64,000 nucleotides of DNA, taken from Metaphire vulgaris. Taxonomy: Eukaryota > Annelida > Clitellata > Crassiclitellata > Megascolecidae. Below are positions 12,975 through 25,700 of this stretch, piece by piece. The stretch's first letter is position 1, and the number at the start of each line of letters is the position of its first letter. The notes under the pieces are model-generated. The model saw only the letters and a list, made by a program, of their open reading frames with translations. It did not search any database and had not been told where the DNA came from. The stretch is from the NCBI GenBank assembly GCA_018105865.1, contig CM030832.1, positions 17,416,019 through 17,480,018 of the forward strand. Direction: 5' to 3'. Made by a program: the position numbers and the translations under genes.

Positions 12975-13378
12975 GGTTTAACAATAATAATAATCATGGG
13001 CTTTTTCCGCATAAATTTTTCCAGAGGGTGAAAATGATGATGATGATGATGATGATGATGATCATCAATAATGAGGATCGTGATGGATCTTGTGACGAAA
13101 GAAATAAAAAATATAAGGGGGGGCACTAACTAATTTTTTTGTTAAACTTTAACTAAACTTTTTTTGCAATCAAGCAGGTTTTGTGACTAAAAGAAACAAG
13201 TAATTTTACTTTTTTTTAACTTTCATGAGCTACTGAGCTAGTAAAACTATGTTTTACGAGGGATTATAATTTTAAACCAGCTGCAATATCCACCTGATCG
13301 GCATATTAAATGAGGTTGTTTCAACGTTACAATGTTTCATTCCGGATGCCGCAAAAACACAGACTGATGATCTGACAT

Positions 13379-13380
13379 GA

Positions 13381-13415
<35 letters not shown>

Positions 13416-13437
13416 CTTAATAATAGTTTAATAATAA

Positions 13438-13472
<35 letters not shown>

Positions 13473-13478
13473 GAATAA

Positions 13479-13533
<55 letters not shown>
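13379..13533. repeat. GAT, AAT and AAG microsatellites
   Basis: Three adjoining trinucleotide tracts: (GAT)n to about 13414, (AAT)n at 13437-13472, (AAG)n at 13482-13533. Confidence 0.95.
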
Positions 13534-13535
<2 letters not shown>

Positions 13536-14218
13536 TTTCAGCCCTGGTTATTCTGTTTTGTGTGTCTGTGTGCGTTTATTTGTGTATGCGTCTTTGTATG
13601 TGTGCGTGTATCTATTCTTATGGTCCTTGAGCTCGGCTGTGGCATTCGCCCTTAGGCTAGGGGCCTAGGACTTGCTTCCTTGTTGTGTGACCCTTACTGT
13701 CGTATCTGTATGGTGTGTTGATTCCCTGTCATGTGCCTTGTTCCTTCTGTCCATCGCCCTGTACGTGTACCGAATGACTTCTATAGTGTACTGAAGTGTA
13801 ATGTACCTTAAACCCCACAAGATACAAAACATCAGAAATGTGCTCAATTTGTTCAACCATGCATTCAAACTGTCTGCCAGTCACCTGCAGCCACACACGC
13901 TCGAAGTCTATTTCACCATCCAATTTCACCACTCAACCGGAACTACTGTAGGCCCTATATCAACTGTGCGCTGGTCCAGCTTAACTCAATTGAATTCTAA
14001 CTTAATTACTAGAACACAGACTCATTTTTAAGTTTTATGCTCTAAAATACACTTTGAGATCAAACTGTTATAGCCTACGTCAGTAAAATTTATACCAGGG
14101 CGTTGGGGATGGGCATCCCCTCAAAAATTGTTGTACGACGCCAATCACGCCACTGTCCACCAAGTAGGCTGACGCAGAGTTGTCCGAAAATGCCAGATGT
14201 CTTTTTCCCCACCTACAG

Positions 14219-14598
14219 CTTGCATCCTCACGACCGCCGCATGCTCCGCCGTGAAGATGCTCGTCCGACGACCGCGTCCCATCGTACCCGGAGGTCATCC
14301 GGGCAAAGGACTGTCGCGTTACTCCTTTCCGAGCGGACATGCAGCGATAATTACCGTGGCGTGGTGCGCCATGGCAAGAGCCTACCAAAACGACACGATG
14401 GTGATGGTCCTGATGGGAGTCTTGACAACGATGGTCTGCCTTTCGATGATCATGCTCGGCCGTCAGTACGTGTTTGACATACTGGGCGGGTGCTGCATCG
14501 GGTTCCTCGTCCACAAGATGTACGTCCAGTATGCGCTGATCTCGGCAGCGACGAGCGCAGCGTTCATAAAATCAACGCAGGATATGCTGCGCATCTGA
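14219..14598 (+). CDS. PLPP6/7-like PAP2 protein, exon 2
   Basis: Exon 2 supplies residues 89-214 and holds the PAP2 catalytic core. Motif 1, K-x6-R-P, is intact (K101 to P109, KMLVRRPRP). Motif 2, P-S-G-H, is intact at 126-129. Motif 3 should read S-R-x5-H-x3-D but reads S164-M-I-M-L-G-R-Q171-Y-V-F-D175: the Arg is Met and the His, which forms the phospho-enzyme in this superfamily, is Gln. The scaffold around it (LGR, then D-I-L-G-G) still aligns. Hydrophobic helices follow each motif, as expected for a multi-pass ER/nuclear-envelope protein. The acceptor is cccacctacag/CT; stop TGA at 14596, with a candidate ATTAAA poly(A) signal at 14652. A catalytically dead member, like vertebrate PLPP7, is the natural reading. 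Confidence 0.88.
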
Positions 14599-14944
14599 AT
14601 GCATCTCGGGCATGCAGCATCTTCGCCATCGGACAATTTACCATGTACAGTATTAAACGAATCAGGAAATAATTAAGAGTGAACGTAAGAAGAAGAACCG
14701 TCCAATATTTACTACTAAAGAAACGTCTAATTTAGTAAACAAGGAATAATGTAAAAATGCAATGGGATCATTTGACGCATTACAATTTAATACGATGATT
14801 TACTTGCTCTGTAATTTCATTTTTTAGTCGAAATATGTACAATTTATAAAGATTGACTCTAAGAAATCTTGTTCGTTGTATATATTCGGGGAGGGAGAGA
14901 TCGAGGGTCCACGATTCTTTATAGGATCATATTTTCTCATTTTC
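14599..14944. other. Spacer after the PLPP-like gene
   Basis: The PLPP-like 3' untranslated region and spacer. The candidate poly(A) signal ATTAAA is at 14652-14657. No other feature is seen. Confidence 0.4.
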
Positions 14945-14994
14945 TTTAATTCTCTCAAAACCATCTTCAACACTGAAATTGGTAAGAGAGCTTT

Positions 14995-15399
14995 GGGGCT
15001 GCCCATTAATTATGTCAACAATTTTTGGGCAATTTTTGACCCCCTCGGGCCCTCCCCCTTGTCAACAACTGTCAACTTTCACTAACCCCCCATAATTACG
15101 TCAAAAACTTTTGATCCACCCCCAAGATCAATGACAGGTTCCAAAAACAAGGTTATTTTTTGTGGTGATGACCATTTTTTCCTGTTTTGCTCATCGAGTG
15201 TCAAAATGTGGTGGTGATGACCTTTTTTGCCATGCTTTTTCCATTGTAGTAAGTAGTATCCATGAAATTTCCTATTTTTTGATTTGTAAAAAGTGAAATT
15301 GTTGACGTCAACTTCTCTTGACCCCCTCCCCTGTCAACAACTGTCAAACTTTTTCAAACCCCCTCCCCTAAATTGTTGACATAATTAATGGACAGCCCC
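14995..15399. mobile_element. PIF/Harbinger-like MITE, copy 2
   Basis: Same family as 8485-8889: ends GGGGCTGCCCATTAATTATG and CATAATTAATGGACAGCCCC, 405 bp, flanked by a 3-bp TTT duplication. It is inserted in the LINE fragment. Confidence 0.8.
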
Positions 15400-15419
15400 T
15401 TTCTCTATTTCTGGCCCCA

Positions 15420-15750
15420 AAATAGGGCCGCCGAGAGGGGGCAAGTGCACAGGGGCCCGGCGGTCTAGCTGGGGGGGAAGGGGGCACCAGGCCGATTATG
15501 AATATGTATAATTAACAATAATATGAATAATAACTCTAAAGCAGAGGGGGCCCAGCGAGGAAAAGAGGGGCCCGGGACGGGCGTGAAAAGGGTGGCAAGC
15601 AAAAAAGGTCATCGGCTACTTTTAAGACGTAAAAAAGAAAAAACGGGAAAAGGGGTGACAAGCAAAAAAAAGATCGTCAAAAAATTTTCTGATTCTCAAG
15701 GGCCCGCTGGCCATTCTGCACAGGGGCCCGGAATTTCTCTCGGCGGGCCT
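15420..15750. mobile_element. MITE inside LINE fragment
   Basis: Starts near GGGCCGCCGAGAGGGGGC and ends CTCTCGGCGGGCC; internal GCACAGGGGCCCGG occurs near both ends. It interrupts the LINE tail. Exact borders and target duplication are uncertain. It holds two A-run motifs (15595 and 15655) of the type discussed in the findings. Confidence 0.55.
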
Positions 15751-15998
15751 GCCCAAAAACATGGAACTCCCATCCCTCGGCTGTCGGGTCTTCCAAAGAA
15801 TTGAGTATTTTCCGATCTAGACTAAAGACCCATCTCTTTAAATTGGCATATCCGCCATAGCTCTGCCTCGCTTTCTCACTGACTGATTCCTAGAATAACC
15901 TGGTCTTTTGTTGATGGATTTGAAGTACCATCGATTGATACCTCCAGAGTATTATAAATGGTGCTATAAAAGTGCATAATTATTATTATTATCTTCAA

Positions 15999-16516
15999 TA
16001 AGTCAAACAGCAAACGTGTTGACGTCGATTAATGATCATGGCAAAATCAAGTCAATTGAATGATAGCATAGGCTGATCCAATGATCCATTGAAAGAATGC
16101 TCATAGATACTGCCATAGTGATAAATAAATAAGTATGCAATTTTAAGGTAAATAAATAATTATGTGTTTTCTTAGCACAATACATAAAATTCAAGGGTAT
16201 CAATTGATGGTACTCTAAAGCCATACAAATTGTGTTCAGTTGAAGCAAATTTCTTCACTTGGCTGAAAATTAAATCAACAAAGTAACTTCTAAAGCACCA
16301 ATCTGTGCCATTGTAGTAATAACTGAATGTCAGTAGATGGTAGCTCTAAATTATATCACTTATACAGTATGTTTAGTCATCTATAAATCGAGGTAAGATT
16401 GCTATCTACTAACAAAATAGAAACAGCGGACACCAAGATTCTAAAAGTGCAATTACAAAATAGCACATCAGATCCTTGTCTAATCAAATAATGAGGGCAG
16501 TTACTGCATTAGAACA
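15999..16516. other. Spacer, 3' side of both convergent genes
   Basis: No gene. A short match to the LINE tail text (GGTATCAATTGATGGTAC) at 16196 suggests another decayed LINE fragment. Confidence 0.35.
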
Positions 16517-16522
16517 TTTAAT
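16517..16522 (-). terminator. Candidate poly(A) signal of ROS1-like gene
   Basis: ATTAAA on the minus strand, about 100 bases after the stop codon. It is the nearest variant signal; no AATAAA lies closer. Confidence 0.4.
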
Positions 16523-16619
16523 TAAAAATATTCAAGATTTAAATGTGAACTGTGAAAGGCTTTGCACTCCTCCTCCCAAACTGCGTTATATTACTGTCAT
16601 GATACTTAAGTTGGATCAT

Positions 16620-16749
16620 TTAACTGATCCCTGTATTCGTCTCGTTGCTATTTATCAATGCAGTTGCTTTTTCCAGCTGGTCAGCAATGTAATTAAACGA
16701 AGGTCGATTGAATGGGGAAGAACGCCAACAGCTGAGCATCAGCAGAAAA
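16620..16749 (-). CDS. ROS1-like exon 20: kinase C-lobe end, stop
   Basis: Completes the kinase domain with LLMLSCWRSSPFNRPSF and IADQLEKA, the conserved C-W-x6-R-P-x-F helix region, then 11 residues and TAA at 16620-16622. No docking-tyrosine tail remains after the kinase fold. Acceptor ttttttattcag/TTTTC. Confidence 0.88.
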
Positions 16750-19700
16750 CTGAATAAAAAACAATGAACAAAGCGATAAGAAAACTTTAAAAACTATAAA
16801 ATCGGTCAACAAAATGCCAGCAGAGAGAACCATTTGTTACATGACTGCATAAGCATTACAGATGTTCCAAAATTTTCTGCTGAAGTGAACACTAAGTTTC
16901 ATTCAAAGTGAAGTATGCACTAATTTCCCATATATGAAAAATCATAAGTTAATTAATTAAATCCAGCTTATCCAGTTTGATCCTATGTAAGCCATCCTGA
17001 TGCACAGCAATAGCATTGGTCAAGAAATCACTCATTACAAATTGCTATTGAAAGCCTTGTATGCAGAAATTTTAGGTCTTGCATCACCTTAACAATATAT
17101 GTTATGGGCCATCCTTTGAGGCAAAGAGGTTCATAGGGGTTGCTTCATAGTGCTGTTTGTGTTGTGCAAAGTTTTGACAAATGTACACTTATTCTATTAA
17201 CCCGTTAAAGGGGCGCACCGTTTATAAACAGCGCGCGTCAGCCGTTCGCCAAAAGGGCGCACCGTTTATAAACGGCGCAATGCAATAAGTCGCTTTAGTT
17301 ATTATCCATTCGATAGATGGTAGCAAGTTTTTTGCTATTGTTGCCTATATAAGCAAGGAAAATTGGCTGTATTCAACCAATGTTGGGATATTGCATAGAA
17401 AAATTCTCAATTCTAGGGCTTGAAAAATCATAACTACGCCAAATTGGGTCCGATCTTCAAAATTTTTGAACTATTCTGTTCCAATTAAACCCCGCTACAA
17501 CTTTCTCGCTCACAGTTGGGGGTCACCACTGAAAAATGTTTGCTATTGAGCTTTGAACAAAATTTGAACAAAATGTTGGGGAGGGTCCTATTTTAGGCTG
17601 TAGGTGGACCCTATCCCCAAATTTTTTTGCATGGATCGTTAGTAAGAACAATAAAAATGCTAAACAATGGTGCAAACCGCATTTTTCTAGCTTCTATAAA
17701 GCCTGAGATATAGTAAGTTTAAAATGTACATGTTCACGTCTTCATATGAACGTCTTTTCTCAAAATTAATTCCCCCGTATGGTAATGACTTTTAAAATTT
17801 AATTCCCCCTTTAACAAGGTAAATGATTAATAACTTACATCAGAGATGAGGCCCTATACAATGAAAGATATTAGGTTCACTGCACTGAAGCTTACACTGA
17901 TCATACATTATAATAATGACATTTATAGGTTCTTTTGTTATGGAGTTTTATGCAAAGAGGTGTTATTTCAAGTACTGTAGACAATATATAAAGCTAACAC
18001 AAGGCTTCAGAGACTAAATGCTTGCTGTCTAAAAACACACAAAAATGTTGAATTTCAGTTACAATTGAAAATTTAAAAAGTAACAACAGCTTACACAATC
18101 TCCGGACACAGATTTGGTTTCTTGAGTCTATTTCCATTTGTCAAAAATGATAGAAGATTTGAACTGTTGGAAATTTCTGAGTAGGGTTGCATGCCTTTTG
18201 AGAAAATCTCCCACAACAAAACTCCATATGCCCTAGAGATATTCGAACAACGTGTACACAAAAACACATAGTTTCAAAAGTAGTTAAACACAATATAATT
18301 CCTGTTTTGTTAGGTTTATAACCTTGATTCTTCTAGCAGTGCTGGTAAAGATAAAGGTGAAGGTCTCAAGTCCAAGCTTTGGGACATCATGGTGGTCTCT
18401 TGTTTCAGGCAGTGATGCAGGTGGCTTGTGCCAGTTTGCCATATTGATTTCTATAGACCTGCGTGTCTTTGCAGTTTCACATGGCCACTCATTTATCTAT
18501 GCCTAAGCAATGAAGATGGCAGATTGTTAAGTCCAGGGCCTGTTTTAACGTGCAGTGATACACAAAATGTGCAGTGATAAAATGAAAATGTGCAGTGGTA
18601 AAATGCAATTTTCTGTGCTTTGTGCAGTGATAAATTTTCCAGACGATCTTTTTTGCTTGGTTTTTTGCGTGGATGTCCACAAATTTTCTGAGTTAAGTGC
18701 AGTGATAAATTTTTCTTAAAACAGGCCCTGGTTAAGTCTGGAGAGGAAGCATACAGACTGCTGATCTAGTCCCACCAGAGCCACTATAGTTGACTCAATC
18801 TTACTCACCAGAGGGCGGTAGTACTATAGGACGGTAAAGCAGTGGAGCAACATTCAGCTGTGAGGTTAAAATGTGGTGTGGAGAGAGCAATGACAAACTA
18901 CACTGGACTAATGCCTAAGCCACCTGCATCACTGCTTGCCTGACACCGGAGATCAGTGCCGGGCCCAACACTTGAACTCAAGTATAGGTAAAACCTCTAC
19001 CTTTATCTTTATGCAATGAATGGCTGAGTTGTCTGCAGACGCCATGACTCAATCCCAGGACAGTCACCCATTCAAGTATCATTTTCCTTAAAAATTGGCT
19101 GCACTACAATGATACAAACTACTACTCTCATAATCTTTGTCATTATCATTGCAGTCATCTTTGTCATCATCATCCCAAACATGTTTGGCATGTTTATTAG
19201 CTTGTGTGCTTCACCATACACATAGGTCAATGCATATTTGGGTTTTACAAGCATCGGTTAATTATGGAAAATCCTAAATGAAGTCAGTACCTACCAAACA
19301 TCTGACATCCCAGTGAACAAATCATCTTTAATGGCTTCTGGAGCCATCCACTCGATGGGAATTTCACGACCGCTCCCCTCGTCAACTCTAAAAATATCTT
19401 TAGCCAAACTGAATCCTCCAATTTTGATGTTGTAAGATGAAGGTGATTGACAGAATACAAAGCAGTTTCTTGTGCGCAAATCTCTGAAGCAAAACAATAA
19501 ATTCACTTAATGCAGATCAATGATCAACTGTCAGTTGGTGATCGATTGACTTGTTATCATGCTCATTCATTGCTTAGTTAAGTTATGCTTAACATAGAAC
19601 CACACAAGCATAATTATTTGCAGAGGCTCATTATTTGCTAGTGGTTGCCAATGCTGTGCTAAAACCACATGAACCTCTAATAATCTCAACCAACCTCACC

Positions 19701-22700
19701 ACTCTCTTTTTTTACTATTCCATGTTCATGTTTCATGTAAAGCATGCAGCCAATATGCACATAAATATCAGACACATTGTGGAGATGACTTCCTGACTAG
19801 TAAGTTAGGGTCCATCCATATAGTACATATGCAAAAAAAACATATTTTCAACCCCCCTCCCCCCTGTTGCAGACCGTACATTTTGGTTACCCTCCCCAAG
19901 TATACGTACAAATTAGCAACACCCCCCTAACATGGTGAAAATTAATTTTTAGCCATAGTCAAAAAGCATTTGTTTACTATTAAATTTAAGGTTTTTTATA
20001 TTAGGCCCTGTTTAAATAACCGTGGGAGCAATAGTCGGGACCCTTTGTTTGACCGTGACAAAGTAATTTTGTTCAAATCAAATGTTTGTGTGAATCTACC
20101 AGCCTTAAATCTATTTATAAATTTGAATGTGCTTACGTACAAATTCAGTCTTGATCCCCTCCCCCATATGCTTCTGTACGCAAAATCGCCTAAATCTCAT
20201 ATGGACGGCCCCTTACGAAACGAATGAATTAATACCCTCAATCTAAGCATTTAAACTACAATGATACAATGATGTAGAATGGGACAATGAGTCAGCAATC
20301 CCTCAACACTACAATGATATAACAGTCCTTTACTTTTAATACATTTTAACATTGTTGCTGCAATTTGAGTCATAATCAAAAGTAATCCGACAGAGCATTC
20401 ATGATGTCAAAGAATAAAATGAAAATTTTTCATGCATATCGACCTGTGCACAAGTTGATGTTCCTCAAAAAACTGACAACCACAGATAATGTCCAAGCAA
20501 AATTTTAACAAGACCTCAACACTGAATGTCTGAAAAGAGCAAATAATTTCAGTGACTATTCTTAACTATAGCAGAAAAAGTCATCACCTAGATACTCATA
20601 AATGTTACAATAAATAACAGTAACTCCACCATTGAACAGTCAATTTAGCCATGTATCACTATGGTAACAGTCAAGTTTTGCAGTTAACACCATTTATTTG
20701 TAAATCCGGCTCCAGCCGGATTTCACTTTGTAAATCCGGATCCGGTCTAAATTGAAATCCAGTACAGCCCTAATATAATTATTCCATAAACACTGTTACA
20801 ATGCTCATTAGTGCAGCCACAAAGGGGACAGAGGTGTCCACCTTCTATTTGGGCTGGACCAGTCATTGGATTTTTGCAAAACCTAAGAGAAAATGTTCAG
20901 GGTGGGATGGAGATGGGGTAGAGTGATTGTTGGCAGATTTGATGTACATAATTGTATTAAAGCTTTTGGCCATTCAATAATAAATCACAGCTAAAGTCTT
21001 TAAAGTACACGCCAGAGCTCACGATCTAACTCTACTTTTACTCAAAACTTATGAGGCTGGGGAACTCATGACACACCCCAATGCCCCCAAATGTGATGAG
21101 TGTTTTTCTTAAGGTCCAGTAGCACATCAACAAGAGGGGCGGGGGCAGAGCTCCTCTATTCAGGCCAAGACTATTGGTGAGATTCTTGCAAAAACAAAAG
21201 AAAATTTATCTTATGGGGGAACCGAATAGTTGTCTGTCATATAGTATGCAAATATGTTCCAAAGTTACAGATTTGAATCTAGTTTTACCCTATGTTTTTG
21301 GTAGCTGGAGGTTCAGCAGAGACCCCGTTAGGGGATCTAGTGACCATGCGTAAAATAAAGCATAACCATGAGAAGGCACATGAGAGTTGGGCCCCCCTTA
21401 GAATGATAAAGAGATTTGTGCAAAGCCAAAAACAAAATCTATCAGGTGAGATGCATTGCCAGTATGGTCTGGAGATATGTTTCCAATTCTCAAGATTTGA
21501 ATCTTATATTACCCTAAATTTTTTGGTTGTAGATCTGATCTAGACCCCATTTTGGGGCTTACAATGCTTCCCCAAACTCTCTGGTTGGAACTAGAAATGT
21601 CGGTTTGTAGAAGCTATGATGCCCCTCCATTCCGGAACCCTGGCAATGCAGTCAGTGACAATGTCAAAGATAAGTTATTCAGTTTGTAAGTTATTCAATG
21701 TTTAGGAGTCTTCAGTAAAAGCACCTCATTAGAAACATTCTATTCCATGGGAATAAATATAGAGATACATGATATCCATGTATCCATGAAAGTCTTAAGT
21801 GTTCTGCAACTGTAATTAATGATGAATGCGTTTGACAAGTAAACAAACCTTATTGCTTTGAATGAAGCTCAAAAGGTCTCCACAGTTTGGCAATTCAAAG
21901 ACAAGAATTTGAGGCTCTCCCAAGAGACAGACTCCTAACATACTGATTATATTCTTGTGCTTCATGCAATTCATAAATAGTATTTCTTTGTTTTGTTTTT
22001 CAATCTCTTTTTCACATAAATCTTCATTATTTAATGTCTGAAAATGTCAACTTTTAGATCAAGATGCAATTAGTTCAAATATATGCAGAACAATGCAGCA
22101 TAGTTTAACAACTAATGAGGCTGAAGTAATGCTGGGATGCAAATTCATAAATAGAAACTTTTGAGTCAATTATGGGGCACCTTGAAATTGTCTTACCTGA
22201 AAAATACACAAAAATCACATCAAATTGCAGACAATTCATGTAATACACGTACAGAGTCCATGTATGAGCCAGTACACAAGCAGAAAAGAAACAACATTTT
22301 AAAATGATTATACAGCCTGTAGAAGCTGATTAGATGAATAATATAAACTTTGGTAACAAGACCGTAGTTAAGCACATACTTTTGATTAGCACATGGATGG
22401 GTAATCACCAAGAAAGAACAAAAGCAGTATGCTCCCCTAAGCAATAAATTTCGTGCTATGTTCTTCACGCAAAGAACTAATAAAACCACAACATACAACA
22501 TCAAGAAACTCAATAATGAAGCAAACTTTCTTTGAATGTTATAATTTATTAACAGATTACCTTTCAACAATAATTATCAATTAGTTCCTACCTTCCTTCA
22601 TCAATATTGGTAACCATTATTTTTGAGAGATATAACTCACCCTTAGAATGACGTGCAACTTCTCAGCATCACTCCCAAAATCATCTTCAATCACACCCTC

Positions 22701-25700
22701 AAACAAATCACCGTTCTTTATTTCACAGATGAATCTTGAAAATTTAACCTGATCTCGACAAAAATTTTGCAAGGAACTGTTTGATATTTCCCCATTGACC
22801 GGAGCACGACTGCAGCATCAAAGTAAAACAACTTCAGAATAAAACAGTCAAATAAAAATGACAACCACCATACAAGAAAGGTCATATGAAATTAAGTACA
22901 TGTTTAAAGCATTATTGTTGTAATGTAGACAAAAACAAATGACACTGTTAATGATGCATGCATATTGCATAATTATATAAAGATGCAACTATAGTCAAGC
23001 AAACAACATTCAAAGTTGTGTCAAATCTATATTAACAGAAAACTATCTTATTAGATCAAATTTATACCTACTTTATGGCATAATTGGAATCAAGATTACT
23101 CATTAGCACATGACTAGACTTGTCAGTGTTGCGACCGTTAACTGCCAGAGAAGATTCAGAGAATGGATTAAGCTTCCATCTAGATTTTCTAACAACTAAA
23201 ATCCATCACATATCAACATTAGCAATCCAGTTTAGCGATTCCGATCTCACAATCTGTACAGTTATTTAATACAATATGATGAGTAAGCGCTTATGAGACA
23301 GTTATCCTTCAGTGCATGTTTAATATAAATGTATAATTTGGATCAAATCTAATCTTTCAAGAAAATGGCTGGCCACTGATCTTCATTAAATTCTATGAGT
23401 TAACAGGGAATTATTCCAGGATCTGGAAATTTTTGCTTGTTTTCCAATTCAGAAATCATGAGGCTTTGGTAACCCAACCCTAGAATATCTGGAAATAAAT
23501 CGTGCAGTATGAAAATCATTACTTAACTTAAAATAAGCCATAGAAAAGACTCAATATTGTGCTTCACACTGATGTTGCAGTGATATAGAACCTCATTAAT
23601 CTTCATGCTGTCAAACTTAAGCCAGGTCTACTGAATAAATTGTACATACTAAGCACATTGCCAGTGTGACTTGTATGACGAATATCGTGCTCCAAGGAAC
23701 TTCATAACCTAACAACTAGTTTGTGTAAAAGTCTTCTTCACTCAACTAAATTTTAGTTTTTATAAAATAAAATATTTGCATCTTCTTTCATTAATAGCTT
23801 CTACTACTACAGTTATCTTTAGTGAATTTCCAAGTACATGACTATTATTATTACCATTATTATTATTAATTTAATTTTAATAGTTAACTTTTGAGAAATT
23901 AACAATTAATTAATAGTTAATTTTGATTAAATAAAAAACTTCTATAGTTACAGTCATTGACAAAAATGTGATATGTCACATAAAATTTTATTAAAAAGAT
24001 TAAATAGCACAAGCGTTTTCTCCCAGTGCTTGATTCCAGTGACAAATGTGTCTTATTCACTATGTAACCAGCAGAGCTAAATAGTTGTTCACATGGAACT
24101 GAGGCTGCTGGTATGCACAGTACAGTCTTGGCCAATAAAAATCTTTGATAAATCGTTAATGAAAAAATTAATCATTAAAATAAATTAATGACTAATTAAT
24201 CTTTAATTTTTGCAGTCCTAATTATTATTATTATCACTATTATTATTACATGGCTGCTAATGCAGGTTTAGTTATTGACAAAGGTTGGTGAATAACTTGC
24301 TCAAGGTCGCTACAGTGGCTAGGACCAGATTAAAACCTGCTACCCTCCGGCTGCTTAGCAAGAATCCTATTGATATTCCACCACACCCCAATATTCCCCA
24401 GATGCCATCCTCATTGTCTGGCTTCCATTGGTGGCTTATTTTCTTCTCCAAACAAGATCTGTTCCTTCTCATGCATGTGAAAACTAGTAATTTTACGATT
24501 TTTTGACATTATTTCTAGCAGGCACCTTTCTGCATACCGGCATGGGCGTAAAACACGGGGAGGACGGTCCCCCCGAATAATTAGTTGGCAGGGGACAGAG
24601 TATCAATTATCCCCCCAATGTTTGGGCTATTTGGTAAAAAAATTCTATCCTACCCCATGATGTTGATGCCAGAATTACGCCAAATCCACATTCTTTCATT
24701 TCGGATGACCTTTTTTGCTTGTCAGGGTATTTGGAGAGGGAAAAATATCAGGATGACCTCCTTTTTGGCTTGTCAAGACGTATTTCATGGGCGATTTTAA
24801 GTCCCCACCATACTATGCAACATCCCCCCCAAAGTGGGGGGGGGATATTTATATTTCTGGGGGGTCAACTTTTTAAAAATTATTCTATCCCCCCCAATGT
24901 TGACGCCAGGTTTACGCCCCTGCATACCGGTATTTGCTTTTCAAACAACTAGCTTGATCCTGTTTTACCTGCTTTTCTACTCACAGTCAGATAATAATCT
25001 CAATAGTCTCAATAGTCTCAATAGTCACATGTTAAAATAAGACTACTACTGATGATATTAGTGCAATCATAGCAACACAGAACTAGTGAAAAGTGCATTC
25101 ATAAAATAGATTTCAAACCCAGGGTAAATTCAAAGTCCGAGGATTATGTCATTCTAATTTTGAAATCCCTGGATTGTGGTTCAAGTCCATCATTGAGTAT
25201 GAACAGACATGCACACACACACATACACCACACACTTTAAAATTATTAGTGCAGAATTGAATATATTCTCTGGATTTGGACAAATACCAATGATTACAGA
25301 TGCAACGATAAAAATGAAAATGAGCAGAACAAGAAGTGGAACAAGAAGAGTTTCTATCATCGTGGACGACACTTTATTCTGGCCTGTAATTTAAAAAACA
25401 ACAGAAGATTTAGAAATGCATTAAAATTCAGAAAGAAGCAACCATTTCTTTTACATCCTAATTTCCTCACAAAGAAATTAATTTTTCAAAACATTCTAGT
25501 TTAAGGTGCATTCTTAGAAGTTAGTGCAAGACATATGATAGAAAAATTGTGCTATATACTTTTTGTATAGATGACTATGGCATTTGTTAAAAACAATGTG
25601 ACAGAGAATTTGCTTGACACCTAAATACCGTTACAAATTTATTCAGTCTAACTAATATTTTCACTGAAAAAAGTTGAAACTTAGCATGATTTAAAGTGGC

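Larger units (their letters stand above)
14945..15998 (+). mobile_element. LINE 3' end (CR1/L2-like), split by two MITEs
   Basis: Pieces of the same LINE tail seen in reverse at 45186-45480 lie at about 14955-14994, 15403-15416 and 15755-15998. They include CACTGAAATTGGTAAGAGAG, TTCTCTATTTCTGG, the AAGACCCATCTCTTTAAATTGG coding end, and the terminal GTGCATAATTATTATT tail. The gaps are MITE insertions at 14995-15399 and about 15420-15750. It is only a 3' fragment and is not coding. Confidence 0.75.
22810..25287 (-). other. ROS1-like introns 13-14
   Basis: Two introns separated by exon 14. They hold a hAT transposase relic near 24000 and a repeat at about 24543-24922. The rest shows no feature. 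Confidence 0.5.

Noticed and set aside
14080..14514. 144-codon minus-strand and 124-codon plus-strand frames over the PAP2 exon
   Set aside because: Shadow frames of the PAP2 exon; only the frame at 14219-14598 has family motifs and correct splice phase.
16476..16757. 93-codon plus-strand open frame
   Set aside because: It lies antisense to ROS1-like exon 20, which is phase-matched and has kinase motifs.
22220..22570. 116-codon minus-strand open frame as an extra receptor exon
   Set aside because: Exons 15 and 16 join in frame without it and it has no resemblance to a kinase insert.
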